From positions 1 to 26,355 of the forward strand of contig JAUCBJ010001600.1 in the NCBI GenBank assembly GCA_032718475.1: a DNA stretch of 26,355 nt. The letters are read 5' to 3'. The DNA comes from Nemertoderma westbladi (taxonomy: Eukaryota > Xenacoelomorpha > Nemertodermatida > Nemertodermatidae). Of this stretch, positions 16,509-25,626 are shown in pieces (the stretch's first letter is position 1; every line of letters starts with the position of its first letter). The translations under genes and the position numbers were made by a program. Under the pieces are notes generated by a model. The model searched no databases, was not told the origin of the DNA, and saw nothing but the letters and a program-made list of their open reading frames with translations.

Positions 16509-19500
16509 TACTACTAGGATAGGCATGCTGCATTGCAGCTGCATTTTTAAGAATGCTGTGCCGGCTTGTCAACAAAATTGCACCGCCACAACTCCCTATC
16601 ACCCATGACATTTGCTAGATCATCCGCATCTTTAAGGCCAGTGTCCTTTAAGATGCGTCTCAAGAAAGTCATGGGCTGTCCACCATGCTTATTCACTCCA
16701 TGAGGCTGCCAAAGTACAAGATTATGCACTGGCTGGTCCTCACGGCGAAAGCAATGTCCTGCAAAGCGGAGGCGATTTTGTTCTAGTGTCAAGCTTGGGG
16801 GAACCAATGAGACACCTCCAATGTTATATAGTGTCTGGTTGGAGATGTGTGCATTGTACTTGACACAATGTACCCGGCGTAGCATTCTTGTGAATGTGCC
16901 ATCCAGAGATTTGGTGTCCTCAGCAGTTAGAGCCCAGCATGGACTCCCGTAGAGGAGTACTGGAACTACTGCTGCTCTGAATAATCGGACCTTAAGTTTT
17001 CGATTAATTCTAGGTGACTTCCAAATCCTGGAAAGCCTATTCAAGGCTGCCCATGCCTTTCCCTTACGTATTCGAAGGTCCTCACCTGACTTCCGGATCC
17101 ATGATCCCAGGTAACAGAAGTCGTCCACATGCTCAAGCATACCATCCTTTGAGCTTATGCTCATCCGATCAGAGACTTGCTGAGGACTTTCAAAGTTAAC
17201 TGTCAGAATTTTGGTCTTTCTGGAGTTAATAAAAAGACCAACACTAGAAGCAGCATGTTCTAATGAGCTGAGGAGCCGCTGGGCTCCCTCTAATGATTCT
17301 GAGAGTACTCCTAAGTCATCAGCAAAGTCTAGATCAGTTAGGTACTTGGCAGGATTTCCTCGACTTCTGGAGCCAGTAGGTGGAGTTATCATCACCCCAT
17401 CATCATTATGATGATCTAAGGACATGCGTAGAACATAGTCTTTCTTTTTTGATAACTCTTCAATTATCCTTCTAAGTGCCAAAATGGGCTCCATGGTCCC
17501 ACGACCTTTACGGAACCCATTCTGATTTCCACGTAGCAGTCTCTCAATGGGATCCCTGATGCGATTTAATAGAATTCTATTGTATAGTTTTGCAGCAATC
17601 GAGATCAATGAGATTCCCCGAAAAGAACCATAGAGTGTTAGGTTGCCCTTCTTGGGAACTGGCACCAACTTATTTGTTTTCATTTCTTGTGGGACTCTTG
17701 TTGTACGGTACATGTCTACTATGATGGGATAGATGAGCTTTAAACACTCAGGTATTTTAAAGACCTCAGGGGGAACACCATCTACTCCACTGGCACGATT
17801 GGTCTTAATGCTCTTTGCAGCAGCCTTCACTTCTGCAAAGGAGATATCGCCAATGGGAATATCTGGGAGTACAGACTCAGACACTTTTACTTCTATAAAG
17901 TTATCAGGCAATACCCTGTCATTATTGAGGAGCTTTTCAAAGTGGGCTTTCCAACCATTGAGGCGATCGGCTGGTGATTCAGCCTTAACCTTGGTGGTTG
18001 GTTGGCTTTTCCGCCCAGTAAGCAGATTGATCGATTTCCATGCCTGGGATGATTGCCTGCTGTCGTCAGCATCATTGATGGCATCAACCTGTTGGTTTAT
18101 TAGCTCCTGTAGATTAACAGAGTACTGCCTGTTCAGGGACCTAGATGCAGCTTTAACTGCATTCTTGGCCGCTGTAGTCTGTTTGAGTCGGGACTCTTTC
18201 TGCGCCTTATGAAGGTCATTTCGGCACTTCTGAATTTTGTTGTCAGTCCAGGGGGCCCTTTTCCTGTTTCGAGGGTATACAGGAACTGTTTCTGCAGCTG
18301 CTAACTTAACTGCTTCTGTAAAGGCAGTATAGCCCTCACAGTGATCTGCCGCCTCAGAGGCAAGAGCCTCATACCTGTTGCTCAGCTGTAGTGTGAAGCT
18401 GGATCTCACACTTGGCTGTTGCAACAGAGAGGACCAGTCATGCCGTGGCAAGGCAGATTTCGTTGTTCTGCTAGCACGCAGACTAAGTCTTACCTTGGCC
18501 ACAATAAGGCGGTGATCACTGGAGAAGGGTCGAAGTGTAAATGCATTACAGTCTTGTATAGAGCTCCTGTATTTCCTACGAAACAGAATATGGTCTATCT
18601 GGGACTTGTGACCACTGGGTCCACTATGAGTCCATAGCTTTCCAGTTCGCTTCTTGAACTGGGTTCCAGCCGAAAACAATCCATTTCCAGAGATAAAATC
18701 CTGAAGATGGACAGAATTTCGGTTAACACTATTGCTATAGACCCAGGGCGATGTAGGTGATTGATGCAGACTTGCATTAAAGTCTCCCAGGAATGTTAAG
18801 AATGCATGCTGATCCACTCCATCAGTTGCTGCTTGTAGATTGTGGTAGAAATTTTCCACCTCCTCTACAGGGGCAACACTAGTTGGAGAGTAGCACACAA
18901 TCAGAACCACCTTAGGAAACTTCTTAGCCAGTCTTCCAGAACATGAGAAGTGGCAACGGATGATGCGGTTAGAGATTTGGTCTATTTTGTCCAATGCTGC
19001 ATGTGCAGTTGGATTCATCAATAGACCAATTCCACCATTGCCACTATCATCTGCTGACGCGAGGGCGAGTCGCCAACCGCCCCCCATGTCCTTAATCAGA
19101 ACCTCATGAGTCTGTCCAGTCTGCATTCGGTGCTCTTGAACACCCACTGCGCTAAGAGAAAGCTTATCTGCCAAGGCAGTCAGCTCACCTTGTCGCATTG
19201 GGGACCCGAGTGTTAGGGTGTTTACTGAGGCTAGTCTAGTGACTTGCCTCAGATTCACCAATGGCTTTGTTGGTCGGGGTGGAACATGAGAGTAGCCTCC
19301 AACTCCAGAATCCCTCTCCCCATCACAATCTGGCCTCCCTGGTGACCCAGGGTTTGGGCCAGAAAGGTCATCAGGAAAGGGACTCAAAGAATTGTTGGCT
19401 GCTCTCTCTCCAGTAGGGGGTGAGACAGGCAGCCGGTCAGGAGTTAACTGACGCCTGTGAGGCCGATTGTGTCCGGTAATTCCACTGGCCTCTAGTGGCC

Positions 19501-20011
19501 GGACCTCCGCATTGCTAATGTAATCCATAGTGGGGGTTGGGGGGTGCTTTTTTGCCGAGTCAGCTCTCGGGGCAAATACCACACCCTGGTTTGCCATTCC
19601 ACAGGGTGGGTGTCGCAATGGAGTCAGATATGAGGCCCATCACCCATATCTACTCTGGCGTACATGACCCACCGTTGGCTGTTGCAGCTCATCTGCTGGG
19701 TCATGCCCTGTACCCTTGCTGCCAGGTGCAGGTCGCAGTGAAGTGCCCTCAGAGTGGATATGATAACACTCTAATCCTAACCAGCCATTGGTAGATCACC
19801 ATCTGCCTGGTCAGGCCATATACCCCTGCAGCCAAGTATATGGGTCCTTAATCCAGGACCAAGGGCGTCCTTATCCCAGAACGAAGGGGGTCCTAGTTAC
19901 AGGACCAGATTTGCCCTAGTAAGAGGGTCTATGCAGCTACAGGTGGCACCTCCTTTATGCTGCATGGAGGTGGCAAGTTTTCTTGATCAATGACCTAGAA
20001 TACCTGACCTG
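16509..20011 (-). mobile_element. RTE-like LINE copy B, near full length, inserted in element C
   Basis: A 3.5-kb minus-strand insertion, flanked by ACCACC, splits the coding sequence of element C. Its 3' end (16509) has the same short TAG-repeat tail as copy A. The 5' leader (19598-20011) is about 410 bases and holds repeated short motifs around GGTGGCACCTCC/GGAGGTGGC. It shares more than 99% identity with copy A over the common part, except for a 246-bp internal deletion. The insertion is younger than element C. Whether the 5' end is truly complete is not known. Confidence 0.88.
16547..19597 (-). CDS. LINE ORF2: endonuclease plus RT with internal 82-codon deletion
   Basis: The ATG at 19597 (MANQGV) is the first true ATG of the frame, giving 1016 residues; the frame is also open for a few codons upstream. 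Residues 1-110 are Pro/Ser-rich. About 124-375 is an apurinic-type endonuclease with QEHRM (E about 155), LGDFNA (about 270) and FSSDHRLI (about 360). RT follows from about residue 590: NRASGVDGVPPEVFK, PVPKKGN, GFRKGRGT, and motif C DFADDLG (about 758-761), then the thumb and a C-terminal region containing LRFAGHCFRRED. Between SKKKD (residue 720) and YVLRMS the 82 residues found in copy A are missing, including motif A FVDFFKAFDS and motif B GVLQGDTLAPFLF. The loss is exactly in frame, with GTC at both breakpoints, so the frame stays open but the polymerase must be inactive. The endonuclease looks intact. Confidence 0.88.
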   Translation of the reverse strand: MANQGVVFAPRADSAKKHPPTPTMDYISNAEVRPLEASGITGHNRPHRRQLTPDRLPVSPPTGERAANNSLSPFPDDLSGPNPGSPGRPDCDGERDSGVGGYSHVPPRPTKPLVNLRQVTRLASVNTLTLGSPMRQGELTALADKLSLSAVGVQEHRMQTGQTHEVLIKDMGGGWRLALASADDSGNGGIGLLMNPTAHAALDKIDQISNRIIRCHFSCSGRLAKKFPKVVLIVCYSPTSVAPVEEVENFYHNLQAATDGVDQHAFLTFLGDFNASLHQSPTSPWVYSNSVNRNSVHLQDFISGNGLFSAGTQFKKRTGKLWTHSGPSGHKSQIDHILFRRKYRSSIQDCNAFTLRPFSSDHRLIVAKVRLSLRASRTTKSALPRHDWSSLLQQPSVRSSFTLQLSNRYEALASEAADHCEGYTAFTEAVKLAAAETVPVYPRNRKRAPWTDNKIQKCRNDLHKAQKESRLKQTTAAKNAVKAASRSLNRQYSVNLQELINQQVDAINDADDSRQSSQAWKSINLLTGRKSQPTTKVKAESPADRLNGWKAHFEKLLNNDRVLPDNFIEVKVSESVLPDIPIGDISFAEVKAAAKSIKTNRASGVDGVPPEVFKIPECLKLIYPIIVDMYRTTRVPQEMKTNKLVPVPKKGNLTLYGSFRGISLISIAAKLYNRILLNRIRDPIERLLRGNQNGFRKGRGTMEPILALRRIIEELSKKKDYVLRMSLDHHNDDGVMITPPTGSRSRGNPAKYLTDLDFADDLGVLSESLEGAQRLLSSLEHAASSVGLFINSRKTKILTVNFESPQQVSDRMSISSKDGMLEHVDDFCYLGSWIRKSGEDLRIRKGKAWAALNRLSRIWKSPRINRKLKVRLFRAAVVPVLLYGSPCWALTAEDTKSLDGTFTRMLRRVHCVKYNAHISNQTLYNIGGVSLVPPSLTLEQNRLRFAGHCFRREDQPVHNLVLWQPHGVNKHGGQPMTFLRRILKDTGLKDADDLANVMGDRELWRCNFVDKPAQHS

Positions 20012-20017
20012 ACCACC
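20012..20017. repeat. Inferred target-site duplication, right copy (ACCACC)
   Basis: Matches 16503-16508 and is followed by AATTTGGACT, the continuation of element C. Confidence 0.65.
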
Positions 20018-20658
20018 AATTTGGACTAAAGGTCAACTAAAGCCTCTCCCCAAGAAAGGAGACCTCGGCATACCAACAAACTATCGTGGTATCTGTCTGC
20101 TTGTGGTAGCTGCCAAAATATACAATAAAACGATTCTATATAGGATTAGGCCTCACATAGAGAAACTACTGCGTAAGAGCCAAAACGGATTCCGACCAAG
20201 TAGATCAACAATAGCTCAGATACTTGCACTACGGAGACTGATTGAAGGAATTAAGTCAAAGAATCTCCCCGCAGTCATGACTTTCGTGGACTTCAAGAAG
20301 GCATTCGATTCCATCCATAGAGGTAAAATGCTTGAAATCCTAAGAGCTTATGGAATACCAGAAGTAATTGTTGCTGGCATTGGATTGCTATATTGTGACA
20401 CAGAAGCGCAGGTACTCTCACCAGATGGTGAAACTGAGTTTTTCTCAATCCTGGCTGGCGTACTGCAAGGTGACACATTAGCACCATTACTATTTGTAAT
20501 TGTGCTGGATTACGCAATGAGGACGGCCACAAAGGGTGAAGATCTGGGATTCACACTTCAAGAACGCAGAGGTAGTAGATATCCGGCAACTACAGTCACA
20601 GACACCGACTTTGCGGATGACATCGCCCTGCTCTCTAATACGCTAGCAGATGCACAGT
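20018..20658 (+). pseudogene. RTE-like LINE element C, RT core fragment
   Basis: This continues the frame of 15946-16502 after the LINE B insertion. It holds PLPKKGDLGIPTNYRGI, NGFRPSRST, motif A FVDFKKAFDSIHR, motif B GVLQGDTLAPLLFVIVLDY and motif C DTDFADDIALLS, all in the normal order with no internal stop. It stops at about 20658, just after the catalytic FADD box, where the family E copy begins. The thumb and C-terminal part were not found further right. With its blocks intact until both interruptions, element C was probably functional before it was broken. Confidence 0.87.
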
Positions 20659-21335
20659 GTTCGCGCTTTTAAGACCTTTGGCAGTTTAACCCGCCAAATC
20701 TATATGTCTTCTAGGTTATAAATCTACTTTAGCCTAGGACAAGTATTGAACACCTATAATAATTCTAACATTAGCCGAAGCCAGTCTGTGCGCGACCATT
20801 CACCCGCTGGATATACCCGGGAGACTGGATTCGGATGCTTTAATTTGATTGCGGTGCAGGCCTACCGTACTATTCGATTGATCGTTAATATATAATCTCT
20901 GACAAATATTATTCACTTTCGGGAAATATTAGCAGTTCCTTTAGGACGTGGCGCTCTATCTATTTAAACAGAGCTATGACTTACACTATACACAACGGTA
21001 TGTCTTATAGATCACCAAAGTGCATTCTTTAGGAAATGCTTTGTTACTCGGTCAAACACACACAGACTATTGCACACAACTGCACATTGAATTGCCGATA
21101 TTCACTGATTTTAATCATATATAAAGAGAATAACAACCGACATTTGTAGGGCCTATTAAGTAGCATTGAACTCATTACAAACCACGATAATGTATGTCGC
21201 AAATTGTTATATGTAACCGGTCTCTCTAACCTTAGTGTATCAAGAAGATTGGGGTTTCTGATCGTTTATCAATATTCTCCAATTAATAATATGCAAACGA
21301 ATGATACAATTAACAACACAGTAAATAGCAGTAAA
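20659..21335 (+). mobile_element. Family E LINE, 5'-truncated 3' fragment (copy E2)
   Basis: Matches 2003-2665 in inverted orientation. The first bases encode the same residues as the end of the E1 RT frame (FAL/SDLWQFNPP region), interrupted here by a stop. Similarity begins abruptly at the end of element C, as in a 5'-truncated insertion. It ends near CAGTAAATAGCAGTAAA at 21335. No target duplication was identified because the far flank is element D or unassigned DNA. The roughly 680 bases hold no intact gene. Confidence 0.7.
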
Positions 21336-21554
21336 TAATGCAAGTGTACTTAACCAAGATAACAGTTTGATGATTTATTTCTATTTTTCTATTTCTATTT
21401 ATTTCTATTTATTTATTTATCGCAATTGGTTGACTCAAAGAACATTAACATTTATAATCATACAATCACTACTAGTGGGTAAGTAAGTTTTTTTAATTTT
21501 TATGGATAATGTTGATGTGATGTTTTTTTTTGATTTTGGGGGTTGAGCTTTGAG

Positions 21555-21593
21555 AAGAGTTGGCTGTAGCGGGGGCTAGTGTAGCCAACTCTT
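21555..21593. repeat. Hairpin in the 3' untranslated region of LINE D
   Basis: AAGAGTTGGCT (21555-21565) pairs perfectly with AGCCAACTCTT (21583-21593). An inner TAGC/GCTA pair allows a second short stem. It lies about 315 bases after the ORF2 stop and 160-180 bases before the A-rich tail. Confidence 0.75.
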
Positions 21594-21611
21594 TTCATGA
21601 TCCAATTGGAT

Positions 21612-21632
21612 GGGGGGGGGGGGGGGGGGGGG
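21612..21632. repeat. Poly(G) run of 21 bases
   Basis: An uninterrupted G run in the 3' untranslated region of element D (a C run in its RNA). The length is approximate in any assembly because homopolymers are error-prone. Confidence 0.9.
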
Positions 21633-21907
21633 TTACGGTGGGGTAAGGGGTTTATGGCTCGTCTTTCCAACCAAGTATGCCATTTTTATTCTTATAACTT
21701 TGTTTTGATATAAAATAGATATATTAGCCTGTTTTTTACCATATTTATTTATTATATTATTTTAACATTAATAATGCTTAGCAATTGTTATTGTTATTAT
21801 TATTTTTAAATTTCGTTTTATATGAGATTTATTCTTTATTTATTTATTTTTTTTATGAATTGACTTTTATTATTTGTCATTATTTTAATAAGTTTTTTGT
21901 TTCGATG

Positions 21908-24900
21908 TTATTTTAGTTCATGTAATAATATTTTTTTTAATTTATTTCCCAGTGTTTTTTTCGATAAACTCTTTTTAATACTATTATCTAACGCGTTCCA
22001 GACAATGGCACCGTGATATTTGAGTGATTTATGTGTCTGTGTCAGTCGGGTCCGTTTTATGTAGTAATTTTGACTTGCAGTTGATCGTGTATTGTGTGTG
22101 TGTACTGTAGATGTTTGATGGAATAGGGAGGTGATAAAATCTTGTTTTTTGTTGTTGTGTATTTCCCACATTAATTTAGCTGTTTCTAGGAAGTGTAGTT
22201 GTTCAATAGGGAGTATATTAAGTTGTCTGTAGAGTGGTAGTGCGTGTTCACGGTAGTGACTGAAGGTGATCGCTCTCAACAGTTTATTAATTTTGGTTTT
22301 GATGGGTTTAATATGAGTTGTTTTGGCGTTCCCCCAGATCACTATCCCGTAGTTAATATATGGCTGTATCAATGAGCAGTAGAGAAGTTTTAGTATATGT
22401 TGTGGTAAAATATGACGTAATTTGAAGAATATACCTGAAGATTTTGAAATTTTCTTTAGAACATACGCGCAGTGGCTTTTCCAAGTTAATTTTTTATCTA
22501 TCCAGATTCCTAGAAATTTTGTGGTATTTACATTTTGAATTGGTAAATTATGTATCTTAATGTTGTGGTTGTTGACTTTTTTCTTGTTTGTAAAAAATAA
22601 ATATTCTGTTTTTTTTAGGTTTAATGATAGCTGGTTATCCGTTAGCCAATTGTCAACTTTGTCGAGTTCTAGATTTACAGTTTCAGTGAGTAATTTAATG
22701 TCGGTGTGACTGTATAGTAAGTTTGTGTCGTCCGCAAATAGAGTAGAGAGCAGTAAGGTACATTTCGGTAAGTCATTTATGTAGATTAAAAATAAAGTAG
22801 CGCTTAGAATGGCCCCTTGTGGGGTTCCACAGGGGGCCAGTATCGGTTCGGAGTAAGTGTTGCCTATATTAACAGTGTGTGTTCGGTTGTGTAGGAAGCT
22901 GGTCAGTAGTTTATGTGGAATACCTCGGATACCGTAGCTATTTAATTTATTTAATAGGATATCGTGTTGTAGGGTATCGAAGGCCTTTTTAAGGTCCAGT
23001 GATATCAGATATGCAGATTCTTGTAGTTCTAAAATGTTTAAGAGTCTTTCTGTAATAGTAAGTATGGCGTCTGTGGTTGTTGAGTTTTTTCGAAATCCGT
23101 ATTGGTTCGGAGAGAGTATTGAGTATTTTTCTAGGTAAGATACAAGTTGTGAGTTTATTACACGTTCAAAGAGTTTACTAAATACAGGTAGTATGGAAAT
23201 CGGTCTGTAATTATTTTTGTCAGTAGGTTCACCGGATTTGAAAACGGGTGTTATTTTTGCTGATTTAAGAGTAGATGGAAACGAACCGTATTTAATAGAA
23301 ATATTAATAAGATATGTCAGATGAGGTGCGAGGTCGTATGCTGCTAATTTTACTAAGGATATAGGGAAACTGTCGTTCGTTGAACTAGAGTTGTTTAGGT
23401 CCAGTATATTGTAAATAGTTTCGACGTTTGAGGTTGGGATGAGTTGGAATGAGTTTGGTTTATTATGGTGTATGTAGCGAGTCGGGTTTCTGTGGGAAGC
23501 TGGTATGTCCTGTGCTAGTCGAGTCCCTATTGTGGCAAAATGGGTATTGAAAATACTGCAGATCTTCCCCGGGTCAGAGGTCTCACTTTTATTTCCAATA
23601 TCGTCGGTTAAAATTAATTTTTTTGGTGAAGTTCTTGTTTTTGATCGATTTAAAGCTGAATTTATAGTGTTCCATGTTTTTCGCATATTATTTTTGTTTT
23701 TTTGGAATTCATTTTCATAATATGATTTTTCTGATAATTTTAGTATTTTGGTGTATTTATTTCGATATTTTTTATATTTTATTTCTTTTTCACTGGTCCT
23801 ATTTTTGCAGAGGGATTCGTACATTTTGTTTTTTTTAATTGATGATTTAATTAATCCTATAGTCATCCACGGTTTTTTTGAAAGGTGTTTTTTTTGTACT
23901 TTGGTTTTCGGTAGGTGCGTATTTGCAATTTTTTCAAAATTGTTGTAGAATTCATTAAATTTGTTTTCATTACTTATGTTTTCATTTTTGTATGACCATG
24001 AGTTTGCTTTTTGTAGGTCTCTAATAAAATTATCCTTGTTAAATTTCGAATAATCATAGGTATATCCGTTATCAGGTGTATTAAAAAACACGGAGTAATT
24101 TTGAATAGTTAAAAATGTGCCAAGATGATCAGTCGTACCCACCTCAGCCAAAAAAACACCAGGGGTTAATATTTTATCGTGTATATTAGTAGATATGTGG
24201 TCAATTAGGGTTTTGGAGTAGGGGGTTATTCTAGTGGGGACCTTAATTAATTGTTGGTAGGAGTAGGCTTCGAGTGTTTGTAGGTATTTGATAGCATTAT
24301 TGGATTTTTGTAGAAGATCTACATTGAAAATCGCCAGTTAGTATTATATCGAGATTTTGGATTGCTAAATCATAGAGAATATTATTTATGTTTTCTAGAT
24401 AATCATTCAGTTCACAAGATTGCGGCCGGTAAATATTTCCAATTAAAATCTGTTTTTTTGTTTTAGAATTATTAGATCGAGAGATACTAACCCAGGAAGA
24501 TTCGCAGTGTTTGATCTCAATGTCCTTGCGCACAGTATAGTCTAGTCCGTTTTTTATGTATATAGCTGTCCCACCCCTGTTTAGTTTTCCGTATTGTCTA
24601 TTATTGGTAATTGGCGTCGAGTATCCAGGTATGTTTAAAGTTGTGTTGTCGCTGTCATCCGTTAGAAAAGTTTCAGTAAAACACAGAACGTCAAATTTTT
24701 TGTCTAACAAATCAAGGTAGTCGTTAATGGCATTAAAATTTTTATTAATACTCCTACAGTTTAAATGATAAATTGAAAATAAATTATTTTGTGGTAAGTT
24801 ATTAAATTTGTCCTCAGAGAAATAGTTGCCGTTTGTATTATTAGAATCTAGGTTTTGGTCTGGGTCTATGTCTTGGAATGTTTTGTCATGGTCATCATAG

Positions 24901-25163
24901 TTATGTGGTAGGTTAAAGTCAACTTCGTCGTCGTTATAGAAAATATCAGTGTCAGTGTCTGGAACTGTGCAGAATGGGAAGGTTTCGGTATAGCATACGG
25001 TGCAATAAATGTTATTAGGATTATTTAGTATATTTTGGATATTTAAATGAGTTCCACAGGGGACGTGGTAAATATTATTGCAGATAACACAATTAAATTT
25101 GTGTTCATTATGTAAGATAGGGACAAAACAAAAATGGCATGTTAGTAGGTTGGAAAGACTCAT
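21908..25163 (-). pseudogene. LINE D ORF2: PHD finger, endonuclease, RT; broken by one extra base
   Basis: The ATG is at 25163 (MSLSNLL). The first 60 residues form a C4-H-C3 arrangement (CHFC, CVIC, H, C, CTVC), matching a PHD finger. Then comes the apurinic-type endonuclease: HLNCRSINKN, CFTETFL and LTGDF. One extra base at about 24326 (C on the minus strand) shifts the frame right after GDF and gives an early stop at 24297. In the other frame the sequence continues with VDLLQKS, LIDHIS and TTDHLGTF (the catalytic D-H of the endonuclease). RT follows: TPVFKSG, NYRPISILP, YGFRKNSTT, motif A ISLDLKKAFDT, motif B GTPQGAILSATLF and motif C LFADDTNLL, then the thumb and a C-terminal domain to the stop at 21908. 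Apart from the single shift I saw no other defect. About 1085 residues would be normal for ORF2 of this group. A sequencing error cannot be excluded. Confidence 0.87.
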
Positions 25164-25626
25164 AGGGAATAGTAAAGCAGATAGAATAAATCAGGCGGTA
25201 CTAAATATGCGAGGAGGTAGGGCTCTACCTCAGTCGAGATAAAAAAAAACTTACTTTATAAACTAATAACTTGCACCATGGTGTGTCAGTCATACTACCG
25301 TTATACCTTGCTACTTGGATAATTGAGTAGATAAATACAACGTACTATATCGAATATACATACAGTAGAGATAAATATTAGTAGTACATTAGTAGTACAT
25401 GCTTAATCGTTGACAAAGAAAGAAAGAAGATACATATAATAAGTTTCCGCAAATTACAATGATGAAATCAGGCAAAATTAACCAGTTAAATGCGTTCGGA
25501 TATTCCAATATATCTGAAAATAGTATATATACACTATTTCGTGGTTCCGTTTAGTTTTACTGTAGGATTAATAAAAATAACTTCATGTAACACATACCTA
25601 TCTGATATCTATCTATGTATTGTAAG
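25164..25626 (-). other. Spacer between ORF1 and ORF2 of LINE D
   Basis: 463 AT-rich bases with no supported reading frame on either strand. An inter-ORF spacer this long implies that ORF2 is translated by re-initiation, internal entry or from a separate transcript. A duplicated TTAGTAGTACAT motif lies at 25378-25401. Confidence 0.5.
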
